Assembly: GCA_902492655.1 (NCBI GenBank)
Contig: CABUMF010000026.1
Span: forward strand, 1-26,760
DNA: 26,760 nucleotides
Direction of reading: 5' to 3'
Source: an uncultured Eubacteriales bacterium
GTDB lineage: Bacteria > Bacillota > Clostridia > HGM11514
A program made the translations under genes and the position numbers. Below the pieces are notes generated by a model. That model worked only from the letters and a program-made list of their open reading frames with translations, was not told the DNA's origin and did no database searches. Every line of letters begins with the position of its first letter. Position 1 is the stretch's first letter. Below, one piece after another: positions 13,901 to 22,927 of this stretch.

Positions 13901-16483
13901 CTATTTAATGCTTTCAAGCGAGTCGGCACACATGATTTTTGAAGAAGCAGACAAGGTCTGCTGTCCTCCCGGCGAAAGCATAAGCCTGCTCATTTCCAAT
14001 GAAGTCATTTTTCTGTAACCGCTGTCGGTTATGTACTCGGGGATAAATGATAAAATCGGAATATCAAAAGATGAATTGTTAGTCAATTTTACCTCCGTCC
14101 CCAAATTGTCAACTTCAATCAATTCACCTACCGGCTTACGCTTCAATGAAATGACATTTGATTTGTATATACCGCCCGATACACCCTCGCAGTTTTTCGG
14201 GATAATCTCTGCATAAATCTCTAATCCTACATCATCTGAATTTGTTGATATTTCTTTTCCGTTCTCTCCGGAAAGCTTTTCAAAACCGCTTCCGTTCTTG
14301 ATATACCAGGTTATTTTGGAGTCGCCTTCCGGGAAGCCGTCGCCGACATAACCGTAGTTCAATGTCAGCTTATCCCCTGCAACGATGTTATCGTTCAAAG
14401 AAGGATTAGTTATTTTGGGGACGGTGCTCAAATTGCTGTATTTGTAGTCATATGTGCCTATACTTTTGAAATCAACTGCTTCAAAATCAGGCAAAAGCTT
14501 GTATATTTCCGAATCCTCTTTCAATGTAAAATCTCCGTTTTCGTAATCAACAAAGCAATTCTTGATAAACGATTTTCGGAGCTGAGCATTGTCTTTAACC
14601 GTTCCGTATTGGAACACCAAAGGATTAATGTCATAATCGGGAGTATTATATATTACATTCCCCATAATAGTATTATGCTTGGGATACTGCGGCTCGTCAT
14701 CCAATATTCCCGCAAGCTCCGGGTATGCACTTGTCCAAGCCTCACTTGTGTTGTACGGCACTCCTTTAAGATTCTTCATAATCTCGCTGCCTTCTCCGCA
14801 GTTCAACCATGTTGTACAGCGAGCATCGAACACAAACGGTTTTTTGCAATCGAGAACAATATTATTTTCAAATGTGTTATATCTTCCGCCACCGTAGAGT
14901 GCAACCGAAGAACATTTTGAAATTATGTTGCCGTAAACCTCGGCTGACGAAAACGCATCATCAAGATATACCGCCTGAACATTCATGCCTGTTGTTGTGT
15001 TAATGCTTTTTATATCATGTATATAGTTGTACATTATTTTATTGCCGCGCATAGTCCAGTCACGCCCGGAATAAATTGCACCGCAATCTGCGGTATCGTT
15101 GCAAACATTATATATTTCGGTGTACTCAATAACCATATCGTTGCCCCTGAACTCAATAGCTTCATGAGGAGCATCGCTTATTTCGCAATGTGAAATCTTC
15201 ATTCCCACACTTTTATAATAGCTTGTGCCCAGCATTATTGCAGGTGAATATGTTCTTCTGTAATTCATGAATCGTTCAATTTTGCAATTTTCGACAAGGC
15301 AGTTTGCGGGAGTAAGATTGTTTCTGTCGCCTCCGTTAAGCAGTATTCCGCCACTTGAAAGGTCATGCAGGTAGCAGTTTTTTATTGTAGAATCCGATAT
15401 GGAATAAAAATTAATTGCCCAGTCGCCCATTGCCGCAAATTCGCAATAATCTACAGTTATATTCTTACAATTATACGCATAGAATCCCATGCCTCGGGTG
15501 TTTTTGAATGAAATCCCCTGTATGGTAATACCGTTGCATCCGTTCATATATATTATATTTTTGTCATTTACAGTGAACACAAACTCATCAGACTTTGTTA
15601 TTCCTTCGGGAGGGATTATATAAAGATACCCGGTTGAACGATTGAGATAATACTCACCCGGAACATCAAGTTCCTCTAAAAGATTAAAGAATTTGATTCT
15701 CCTGTTAGGTACCGCACCATAGGAAGAGCCTCCCGCCACATATGTAACAATGGACTCATCCAAAAACTTTGCTTCAGCGGAATAATCAGCCCAATCGTAT
15801 TTTAAAAATCCCAATGCCCACGGATCTTCGGCATTTTTCCAAAGCTTAAATCTGTCTGTGGAAACGGTAACTTCAACTTCGGATTTGTTATTCACGATAT
15901 TTTGACTGCCGTCTCTTATAACCGTTTCTGTCATAAGATAACCGTCATTGGGATAGCGCGCGTAATCCATATATTTGTCCTTATAAGTCAGCATCGGCGA
16001 ATATCCGCTTCCGCCCGACCAAACAAACCCTATAGTCATAAGCTCACCGTAATCTGTTATGCCCAAATCCGGAAGATATACCTGCATGACAGAATCCTTG
16101 CCGCTCTGTTCGATTATTCTGTCAAGTATATTTTTGTCCGTCACCTTTGTAAACGCCGAAAACGGAATGGATATACCTCCACTGAATTCAACATATTCCC
16201 CCGGATAATTCTCGATAATAAGATTATTGTCACGGCTGCCGAGATTAACGGTTGAATTGACGGGGTACTGTCCCCCTCTTATTCTAATTCTTTTTTTGCC
16301 CGTGATGCTCCTCGATGCAGTCACCGCCTTTGAAAGGGTTGCGTATGGAGCCGAAATGCTGCCGTCGCCCAATGTGTCCGATCCTGTCGTAGCGACATAT
16401 ATTACACCGTCTTGTGCAAAAGAATTAAGCGGCATCATTGCAAGAACCGCCAAAATCAAAATAAATACAGATAATCTTTTCAT
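13901..16483 (-). CDS. Secreted right-handed beta-helix protein, GH141-like (paralogue C)
   Basis: An 860-residue exported protein. Residues 1-23 are a signal peptide. GVIYVATTGSDTLGDGS and ISAPYATLSKAVTASRSI (about 26-60) open the fold in the way of DUF1565/GH141-like proteins. An inserted beta domain ends in LDVPGEYYLNRSTGYLYIIP (272-291). Parallel beta-helix coils run from about 310 to 560, including CNDTADCGAIYSGRDW (461-476) and QAVYLDD (503-509), the best candidates for catalytic acids. Ig-like and terminal modules follow from about 700. GAGGAG precedes the ATG. The gene follows paralogue B by 27 nt and is co-transcribed. It probably cleaves a complex extracellular glycan. It is the most divergent of the three: its tail ends ADSLESIK and it shares less in the helix. 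Confidence 0.82.
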   Translation of the reverse strand: MKRLSVFILILAVLAMMPLNSFAQDGVIYVATTGSDTLGDGSISAPYATLSKAVTASRSITGKKRIRIRGGQYPVNSTVNLGSRDNNLIIENYPGEYVEFSGGISIPFSAFTKVTDKNILDRIIEQSGKDSVMQVYLPDLGITDYGELMTIGFVWSGGSGYSPMLTYKDKYMDYARYPNDGYLMTETVIRDGSQNIVNNKSEVEVTVSTDRFKLWKNAEDPWALGFLKYDWADYSAEAKFLDESIVTYVAGGSSYGAVPNRRIKFFNLLEELDVPGEYYLNRSTGYLYIIPPEGITKSDEFVFTVNDKNIIYMNGCNGITIQGISFKNTRGMGFYAYNCKNITVDYCEFAAMGDWAINFYSISDSTIKNCYLHDLSSGGILLNGGDRNNLTPANCLVENCKIERFMNYRRTYSPAIMLGTSYYKSVGMKISHCEISDAPHEAIEFRGNDMVIEYTEIYNVCNDTADCGAIYSGRDWTMRGNKIMYNYIHDIKSINTTTGMNVQAVYLDDAFSSAEVYGNIISKCSSVALYGGGRYNTFENNIVLDCKKPFVFDARCTTWLNCGEGSEIMKNLKGVPYNTSEAWTSAYPELAGILDDEPQYPKHNTIMGNVIYNTPDYDINPLVFQYGTVKDNAQLRKSFIKNCFVDYENGDFTLKEDSEIYKLLPDFEAVDFKSIGTYDYKYSNLSTVPKITNPSLNDNIVAGDKLTLNYGYVGDGFPEGDSKITWYIKNGSGFEKLSGENGKEISTNSDDVGLEIYAEIIPKNCEGVSGGIYKSNVISLKRKPVGELIEVDNLGTEVKLTNNSSFDIPILSFIPEYITDSGYRKMTSLEMSRLMLSPGGQQTLSASSKIMCADSLESIK

Positions 16484-16510
16484 AAAATTAACTCCTCAAC
16501 AATTATTGCG

Positions 16511-19033
16511 CTAAATTATAGGTTCAAGCGTTTTTGAACTTACGACTATAGCATCATCAACACTGAATTCAATATCCTCGGTTCCGTTAACGGTAATACT
16601 CAAAAACTCCAGCGCCGTCATATTCTTATATCCGTTTACCACAGAATACTCAGGCCCGAACACGGTCAATCCGACATTGACACCCAAGGTGTTATTGAAT
16701 TTCAAAGTATTTCCTTCTTTTGTCAGCGAAATACCTTTTGAATAATCAATTTCTGAAATTTTCATGCTTCCGAACCAAGTCGAGCTGATATTTCCCCTTG
16801 AATCAACTGCGGTCACCGATGCCGAAATCGTCTTGCCTGAATAGCTTTCGTCCAAAACAAGAGTATCCGTATTTTGATTGGGAATTTCAACCCAAACTCC
16901 ACCTGATTTTTCGTACCATCTGATAATGTTATCAGCAATGCTGCCGGACGCAGCCGTGCTCTCGTATGAAAGAGTGATACTGTCCCCTACGTCAGCAGTA
17001 GATTTCAGCGGCGTTATTGAAGTTTTGGGCGCCTCCTGTTTTTCCACAGCATAATTGCCCATCTTGTCAAAGGGTATATCCTCAAACTCCGGAACGCTCT
17101 TTTTGATCATATCAAGATCCGTAATTTCAAAATCTCCGCCGGCATAATCTTTAAGAAAAGCGGTCGATGGAACCGAAATATTACGCTTTACATCTCCGTA
17201 CCTATAAACATCCTCATGGATATTAAAGCCGCCGGACTTATATTCAATATTATTTTTTATGGTATTGTGTTTTGGCACCTTCGGCTCGTCCTCAAGAATA
17301 TTTACAAGGTAAGGATACGACTCTGCCCAAATACCGTTTTTGTAATCAAACGCCTTCAGTTTTCTGTAAATCGAGTCACCGGAATTTTCTTGAAGCCACG
17401 ATGTTGTCCAGGTTTCGCCCCTCGCATCCATAACAAAGGGCTTTGTGCACTCAAAAATCATATTGTTTGTAAATGTATTGTACCGTCCTCCACCGAAAAG
17501 ACCGGGGGAATGGCATTTATAAAAAATGTTTTTATATACGCTTGTGGATGAATGACAGTCATCAAGGTAAACAGCCTGAATTTCATAACCGGCGGTTGAA
17601 TAAATCTTCGGCATATCATGAAAATAATTGTATCTTATTATATTTCCTTGCGTAGACCAGTCACGACCGCAATAAATTGCACCGGCATCAGAGGTTTCAT
17701 TACATATTTTGTCGAACTCGTTATACTCAATTGTCATATTGTTTCCGGAATAGGATATTGCAAAATGGGGACAGTCCCCAAAATAGTTGTTTTTGACCAA
17801 TACTCCGCAGCCGCCAACTGCAACTGCAGGGCGATAGGTAATCCTGTATTGCGAAAATCTCTCAAAATAACAATTCTCAACATAACATTCCGACGATGTT
17901 AAATTATATCTGTTTCCGCCGTAAATACTCACGCCTCTTGCCGGCACATCATGAATTGACGAATTTATAACACCGCAGTTAACACTGTTTGATATCTTCA
18001 CCGCGGAATCTCCCGTGGCATAAAACTCACAGCCGTTGATAACAACATTGTTAGCCGAAGAAATGTTAACGGCATTTGAAAGCGTTCCTTCAAAAACAAT
18101 GCCTTTTATCGTAACATTTTTGGATTGACTGCAATTAATAAATATGTTGTTTTGAGTCGAAAACTCTAAATAATCACCGCTTTTGAAATCCTCGGGAGGA
18201 ATTATATAAAGGTTCCCCGAGCTTCTGTCAATATAGTATTCTCCCGGAACATCAAGTTCCTCAAGCATATTGAAAAATCTTACACGGCGGTTATTTGACA
18301 TACCGTACTTACTGCCGTTTGAAATCGTAACCCTGTTTCCGTTTATAGTTGCAGATGAAATCGTTTCGTCCCAGTCATGCTGAAAGAATCCCAAAATACA
18401 AATATCGCTTGCCTTTGAATATTTATTTACCCTTGTACCGCAAGTAAAGGAATTGCCTCCCGAAACATCTGCAGTATAAATGTAACCACCGTTGTCAGAT
18501 GTTCCCTTGTTAGGGTATTCTGCAAGACGCATAAGTTTTTTGTTGCAAATCAGGGACGGTGCACTATTTGTCGTAATCTTGCCGTAAGATGTTATTCCCA
18601 AATCGGGAAGATGCACCTGTAAAACTGAATTTTTACCACTTTCCTCAATTATTCTGTCCAGTATATCCTCGTCCGTAACCTTAACAAATTTGTTATACGG
18701 TATCTCGTTGCTTCCGCTCAATATTACGCTTTCGCCGCCATAAGCGGAAATCACAAGATTGTTGTCGTTTGCGGTAAGATTAATCTGAGAATTAATTTTA
18801 TACTCTCCTCCGCGGATAAATATACACCTTTCTCCCGAAAATGACCTCGTGGAATCAATCGCTTTTTGAATTGTTGCATATGGATTGTAAAAGCTGCCGT
18901 CGCCCAAATCAGAACCGTTTTTGGAAACATAAACCGTTTTTGTTTCAGCCGCTCTTGCAACGCAAGCAAACGAAACACTGAGCACTGCTGCCGCAATAAA
19001 AATGGCTATATTTTTTGCTCTTATCCCTTTCAT
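16511..19033 (-). CDS. Secreted right-handed beta-helix protein, GH141-like (paralogue B)
   Basis: An 840-residue exported protein: signal peptide 1-28 (cut after ARA), then VYVSKNGSDLGDGSFYNPYA, the LDVPGEYYIDRSSGNLYIIP strand module, and beta-helix coils containing CNETSDAGAIYCGRDW and EIQAVYLDDCHSS. Next come the FGGGRYNTFTNNMIFEC coil, a short helical region (AFDYKNGIWAESYPYL), one Ig-like domain (ITLSYESTAASGS...) and a terminal module ending SSKTLEPII. It is strikingly similar to paralogue A (roughly two thirds identical by eye in the helix region). AAGGAGAG lies 6-7 nt before the ATG. It is the first gene of a two-gene transcript with paralogue C. No LPXTG, SLH or dockerin sequence is present, so it is probably released or held by its own C-terminal module. 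Confidence 0.82.
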   Translation of the reverse strand: MKGIRAKNIAIFIAAAVLSVSFACVARAAETKTVYVSKNGSDLGDGSFYNPYATIQKAIDSTRSFSGERCIFIRGGEYKINSQINLTANDNNLVISAYGGESVILSGSNEIPYNKFVKVTDEDILDRIIEESGKNSVLQVHLPDLGITSYGKITTNSAPSLICNKKLMRLAEYPNKGTSDNGGYIYTADVSGGNSFTCGTRVNKYSKASDICILGFFQHDWDETISSATINGNRVTISNGSKYGMSNNRRVRFFNMLEELDVPGEYYIDRSSGNLYIIPPEDFKSGDYLEFSTQNNIFINCSQSKNVTIKGIVFEGTLSNAVNISSANNVVINGCEFYATGDSAVKISNSVNCGVINSSIHDVPARGVSIYGGNRYNLTSSECYVENCYFERFSQYRITYRPAVAVGGCGVLVKNNYFGDCPHFAISYSGNNMTIEYNEFDKICNETSDAGAIYCGRDWSTQGNIIRYNYFHDMPKIYSTAGYEIQAVYLDDCHSSTSVYKNIFYKCHSPGLFGGGRYNTFTNNMIFECTKPFVMDARGETWTTSWLQENSGDSIYRKLKAFDYKNGIWAESYPYLVNILEDEPKVPKHNTIKNNIEYKSGGFNIHEDVYRYGDVKRNISVPSTAFLKDYAGGDFEITDLDMIKKSVPEFEDIPFDKMGNYAVEKQEAPKTSITPLKSTADVGDSITLSYESTAASGSIADNIIRWYEKSGGVWVEIPNQNTDTLVLDESYSGKTISASVTAVDSRGNISSTWFGSMKISEIDYSKGISLTKEGNTLKFNNTLGVNVGLTVFGPEYSVVNGYKNMTALEFLSITVNGTEDIEFSVDDAIVVSSKTLEPII

Positions 19034-19069
19034 AATAATCTCTCCTTCTCTAAAACAATACTAAGGGTA

Positions 19070-19098
19070 ATTCTATCACAGACAGTTCTTTTTGTCAA
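19070..19098 (-). promoter_or_regulatory. Promoter of the paralogue B-C operon
   Basis: Minus strand TTGACA (19098-19093), 17-nt spacer ending TGTGA, TAGAAT (19075-19070), between the paralogue A terminator and ATG 19033. Confidence 0.78.
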
Positions 19099-19129
19099 TT
19101 AAAATCGAATATTTAATTATTAAAGTTTT

Positions 19130-19178
19130 ATATCAAAAACAGAGATTTAAATTCCTTTCGGAATTAATATCTCTGTTT
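19130..19178 (-). terminator. Terminator of paralogue A
   Basis: AAACAGAGAT (19137-19146) pairs with ATCTCTGTTT (19169-19178), with an inner AATTCC/GGAATT stem (19150-19155, 19160-19165) and a TTTC-type loop. On the minus strand the outer stem runs into TTTTTGATATAAAA. Confidence 0.75.
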
Positions 19179-19198
19179 AAGAAATTCACTTTATTATA

Positions 19199-21775
19199 CT
19201 AATCAATTTTTATCGGCTCCAGGGTTTTACCGCTGACCGCTATTACATTGTCGGCTTCGATATCGAATTCTTCCTGTTCGCCAACCGTCAGGGCAATCAG
19301 TTCCAATGCGTTCATTATTTTTCTGTCTCCGTCGTATGCGTACCCTACTCCGAATACCTTTAGCGCAATATCAACCCCCGAAGTATTTGTCACTTTAATG
19401 GTTTTGTCGCTTTTCTCGGCGCTTAAAACCGAAGAATAATCAATCTGCCGTACCTTTGCATTTCCGAACCATGTTGTATAACCCACATTTCCGTTTGAGT
19501 CTATCGGCGTTACGGAAGCCGTAATGGTTTTGCCGGCATATTCCTCTCCAAGCACAAGAGAATCATCATTCTCATTTAGTATTTCCACACGGGATCCGTT
19601 TTCCACAACATACCATTTCACTATATTGTCTACAATCTCGGCAGAAACTGACGAAGCATTGTATCCAAGGTTAATTGTATCGGAACAATCGTATTCGGTA
19701 TTGAGCGTTTTTACGGTAACTGTAGGAGCTTCAGGCTGAGCATACGCCTCGATGCCCATGTCGGCAAAGGGAATATCTTCAAAATCGGGAACTCTCCTTC
19801 GAATTGTTCCTATATCTTTTATTGAAAAATCACCTTCATCGTAGTTTTCCAAAAAACTGGTCGAAGACATTGTAGTGTTATATGCAACATCTCCGTATTT
19901 TTTCACATCTTCGTGTATAGCAAAGCCTGCAGATTTATATTCAATGTTATTCTTTATCGTATTATGCTTGGGAACCTTCGGTTCATCCTCAAGAATGTCT
20001 GTAAGGTAAGGGTATCTTTCCGCCCAAACGCCGTTTTTGTAATCAAATGCTTTCAGCTTTGCGTAAAGCGAGGTTGGGTCACTTTCATTAATTATCCACG
20101 AATCATCCCAAACTTCACCCCTTGCATCCATTACAAAAGGTCGTTTACATTCAAGAATCATATTGTTTTCAAAGGTGTTGTATCTTCCTCCTCCGTAGAG
20201 ACCGGGTGAAGGACATTTATAAATCACATTTTTGTAAACCTGTGTGGAAGAATGGCAATCATCGAGATAAACCGCCTGAATCTCCATACCGGAAGCGGAA
20301 TTTATTTGTGTTATATCATGAAAATAGTTATATCTTATCACATTGCCTTGCGTAGACCAGTTACGGCCGGCATAAACAGCTCCCGAATCAGATGTATCGT
20401 TACAAACATTGTTAAACTCGTTATACTCAATTATGCAATCGTTTGTTTCGTACCAAATTGCTATATACGGAGAATCCTCAAAATAATTATGGCTGATAAC
20501 AACTCCGCAGGCTCCCGTGCTTCTTCCGATTGAAATGCCGGGATACTTGGATTTTCTGTATTGAGAAAACCTTTCCAAACGGCAGTTTTTTACATAACAC
20601 CCGGATGAAATCAAATTCTCTCTGTCGCCGCAGGCACCGAATTCAATACAGGTAGCGTCAATATCGTGAAAGTACGACCTTTCGGCACCACTATATGAAC
20701 ATCTTGTAAATCGAGCGGCAACCTCGCCTATTCCGTAAAACTCACAGCCCTCTATCCTTATTCCGGTACTGTCCATAAAATCAACAGCCACCGAGCGTGT
20801 TCCTTCAAATATCAGATTTTTAAAAGTAACATTGGAGGCATTTCTTCCGTAAAACATTTTTATTCCTTCCGGAGAAAACCTCAGCTCGTCGCCTTTCTCA
20901 ATACCTTCCGGAGGAATGATATATAAATATCCGGTGCTTCTGTCAAGATAAAACTCACCCGGAACATCGAGTTCTTCCAGCACATTAAAAAACCTTATAC
21001 GGCGACCTTTAAGAAGGTAGTTAAATCCCGAAGCGGTGGGCATAGTATCGAGTGTAAAGTAACCGTCTTCATATGAAACTGAAGTTGAGTTTTCTGCCCA
21101 ATCGTATATAAACCAACCGAGAACCCACAAATCCTCATTCTCTGCATATTTTTTTACTCTTTCGTCATTGCACGAAAACGAATTATTATTCTTGACATCA
21201 TCGGTGTATATATATCCGCCGTTATCACTCGATCCCGGATTCGGATAGGCTGAATAGCTCATAAGTCTGCCGTTATGTGTCAATTCGGGGACGGTGCCAT
21301 TTCCCTGCCCTGACGCAAATCCTGCTGCATACATTCTACCGTAATTGGTGATACCCAAATCAGGCAAATACACCTGCATAACGGCATCTCTGCCTTCTTT
21401 TTCTATTATTCTGTTTAATATATTTTCGTCGGTAACCTTTTTAAAAGCGGAATATGGAATGGATTTTGAAGAGCTTATCCTAACCTCTTCATCTCCGTAT
21501 GCACAAATAGTAACATTACTGTCGTTAGCATACATATAAACCGTGGTATTGATGTTGTATTCTCCGCCTCTTAAGAATATGTATTTTTCTCCGCTTTTTC
21601 CGCGCATGAAAGAAACAGCCTTCCGAATTGTCGCAAATGGAGATGAAATCGTTCCCAATCCGCTGTCAGACCCGTCGGTGGCAACATAACAAACATTTGC
21701 TCCTTGTGCAAATGCCGATGTAGGCAACAGCATAAATATCATAGAAAAAATAATAACTATACTGATTTTTTTCAT
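19199..21775 (-). CDS. Secreted right-handed beta-helix protein, GH141-like (paralogue A)
   Basis: An 858-residue exported protein. The ATG at 21775 begins a clean signal peptide (about 23 residues, cut after AFA) and has GGAGGT 6 nt upstream; an open extension to 21850 has no SD and lies over the promoter. Order of elements: VCYVATDGSDSGLGTISSPF, LDVPGEFYLDRSTGYLYIIP, and beta-helix with CNDTSDSGAVYAGRNW and EIQAVYLDDCHSS. Note that RNW replaces the RDW of its two paralogues. Then come YGGGRYNTFENNMILEC, AFDYKNGVWAERYPYL, an Ig-like domain, and a terminal module ending SGKTLEPIKID. It is a single-gene transcript with its own promoter and terminator. Likely a glycan-active or glycan-binding extracellular protein; enzyme activity is inferred from fold and conserved acids only. 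Confidence 0.82.
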   Translation of the reverse strand: MKKISIVIIFSMIFMLLPTSAFAQGANVCYVATDGSDSGLGTISSPFATIRKAVSFMRGKSGEKYIFLRGGEYNINTTVYMYANDSNVTICAYGDEEVRISSSKSIPYSAFKKVTDENILNRIIEKEGRDAVMQVYLPDLGITNYGRMYAAGFASGQGNGTVPELTHNGRLMSYSAYPNPGSSDNGGYIYTDDVKNNNSFSCNDERVKKYAENEDLWVLGWFIYDWAENSTSVSYEDGYFTLDTMPTASGFNYLLKGRRIRFFNVLEELDVPGEFYLDRSTGYLYIIPPEGIEKGDELRFSPEGIKMFYGRNASNVTFKNLIFEGTRSVAVDFMDSTGIRIEGCEFYGIGEVAARFTRCSYSGAERSYFHDIDATCIEFGACGDRENLISSGCYVKNCRLERFSQYRKSKYPGISIGRSTGACGVVISHNYFEDSPYIAIWYETNDCIIEYNEFNNVCNDTSDSGAVYAGRNWSTQGNVIRYNYFHDITQINSASGMEIQAVYLDDCHSSTQVYKNVIYKCPSPGLYGGGRYNTFENNMILECKRPFVMDARGEVWDDSWIINESDPTSLYAKLKAFDYKNGVWAERYPYLTDILEDEPKVPKHNTIKNNIEYKSAGFAIHEDVKKYGDVAYNTTMSSTSFLENYDEGDFSIKDIGTIRRRVPDFEDIPFADMGIEAYAQPEAPTVTVKTLNTEYDCSDTINLGYNASSVSAEIVDNIVKWYVVENGSRVEILNENDDSLVLGEEYAGKTITASVTPIDSNGNVGYTTWFGNAKVRQIDYSSVLSAEKSDKTIKVTNTSGVDIALKVFGVGYAYDGDRKIMNALELIALTVGEQEEFDIEADNVIAVSGKTLEPIKID

Positions 21776-21805
21776 AAGAATACCTCCAATTTGCGAATAA
21801 TATAC

Positions 21806-21834
21806 ATTATAATATAAAATCGCCGTTTTATCAA
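21806..21834 (-). promoter_or_regulatory. Promoter of paralogue A
   Basis: Minus strand TTGATA (21834-21829), 17-nt spacer, TATAAT (21811-21806), about 30 nt upstream of ATG 21775. Confidence 0.75.
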
Positions 21835-21943
21835 TATCATATTTCAACATTTTTCATTTTAACTCAATCGACTTTTTATATAAAAGTAACAAAATTAAGA
21901 TTATTTTCATGACTTTATTGCATAAAATATTAGGGGTGAAATT

Positions 21944-22927
21944 ATGAACATATATGTCAAAGCAGATTCTGAGGATTATCATTTTTACACAGACGGCGGA
22001 TTGTTTTACACCCGCAAAAACGGAAAAAAATCATTGCTTTTTGAAAACTGTCTTGATGAATTTGATGTTTGCTCGGGAAAGGGAATAAATGTTGTATGTC
22101 AAAATGACGAGGGAGATATATTCAAATTTACCAAAGACGGTAATGAATGGATTAAATCAATGATACTGAGAAGCAAAAACCGTAATGCGGCGGCTTTCGG
22201 TATGAGAATAATCGAAACCGAAGACGATTTGCATTTTATATACGGACTTAGGCACGGAGGAGATATGCTTATTGTACATCAGCTGCTTCCGGACGGAAAG
22301 CCCCGTGTGATAACAAAGGTCGACAGCGAAAAGTTTTTTGTGAGGCTTGACGAAACCGGATGCATTTATGTGATATGCGATATTTCAAGCAATTTATGGC
22401 ATTTTTTTACCTACAGAAGCGGCGGCTGGAGTGCTTCCGAGGAACTTTGCGAAAACTGCGAAATAGAAGACATTTTGTGCACCGCTTACAAACAGTTCTG
22501 TATGGTAAAGAGTATGGACGGAGAATTGATTTTTGAAAACGGTAACGAAAATTTTATCGTTTCCGGGAGCAATCCTTCCATAGCAAAAACAGACAGGGAA
22601 TACATAGTTTTTTCGGAAAGCAACGGCAGAACGGTTTATACCTCCAAAGATAAAGCCACCGCAATAATATCATGCGGCAGCTCTGTTTATTTTCATGTTC
22701 GCCTGCCTTTCGGAGGGGAATGCAAAATATGCGAAACTTGCCCCGGTAGCATAAGGCAAAACAAACCGAGGCTTTTTGTGATAGGCAATCCGAGCCCTGA
22801 AAAAATGACCTTCGGCGAAAAAACGAGAATTGAGTTTACAAAGCAGACCATTGCTCTTGAAAGCAAAATCAGTGAGCTGGAAAAAAGAGTTGAAAAATTA
22901 GAGTCTAACTTGTGTAATCCTCAATAA
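21944..22927 (+). CDS. Unrecognised Cys-rich, beta-propeller-like protein with C-terminal coiled coil
   Basis: A 327-residue cytoplasmic protein (no signal peptide) that I do not recognise. Repeated short blocks of the type 'x-hydrophobic strand-turn-W/F' recur (GDIFKFTKDGNEWIKS, GDMLIVHQLLPDGKPRVI, NLWHFFTYRSGGWSAS), which suggests beta-propeller blades. Fourteen cysteines are spread through it, including paired CENC and CKICETC that could bind metal or form redox pairs. Residues about 298-322 (TKQTIALESKISELEKRVEK) form a heptad coiled coil, so it probably oligomerises. AGGGGTG precedes the ATG. It is convergent with the BofC-like gene, and the two coding ends overlap by 23 nt. Confidence 0.7.
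   Translation: MNIYVKADSEDYHFYTDGGLFYTRKNGKKSLLFENCLDEFDVCSGKGINVVCQNDEGDIFKFTKDGNEWIKSMILRSKNRNAAAFGMRIIETEDDLHFIYGLRHGGDMLIVHQLLPDGKPRVITKVDSEKFFVRLDETGCIYVICDISSNLWHFFTYRSGGWSASEELCENCEIEDILCTAYKQFCMVKSMDGELIFENGNENFIVSGSNPSIAKTDREYIVFSESNGRTVYTSKDKATAIISCGSSVYFHVRLPFGGECKICETCPGSIRQNKPRLFVIGNPSPEKMTFGEKTRIEFTKQTIALESKISELEKRVEKLESNLCNPQ

Noticed and set aside
13813..13929. Longer N-terminus for the HAD phosphatase
   Set aside because: The extension crosses a consensus promoter and a terminator hairpin, and the HAD fold starts exactly at ATG 13812.
21776..21850. Longer N-terminus for beta-helix paralogue A
   Set aside because: It lacks an SD, would overlap the promoter, and would bury the signal peptide.
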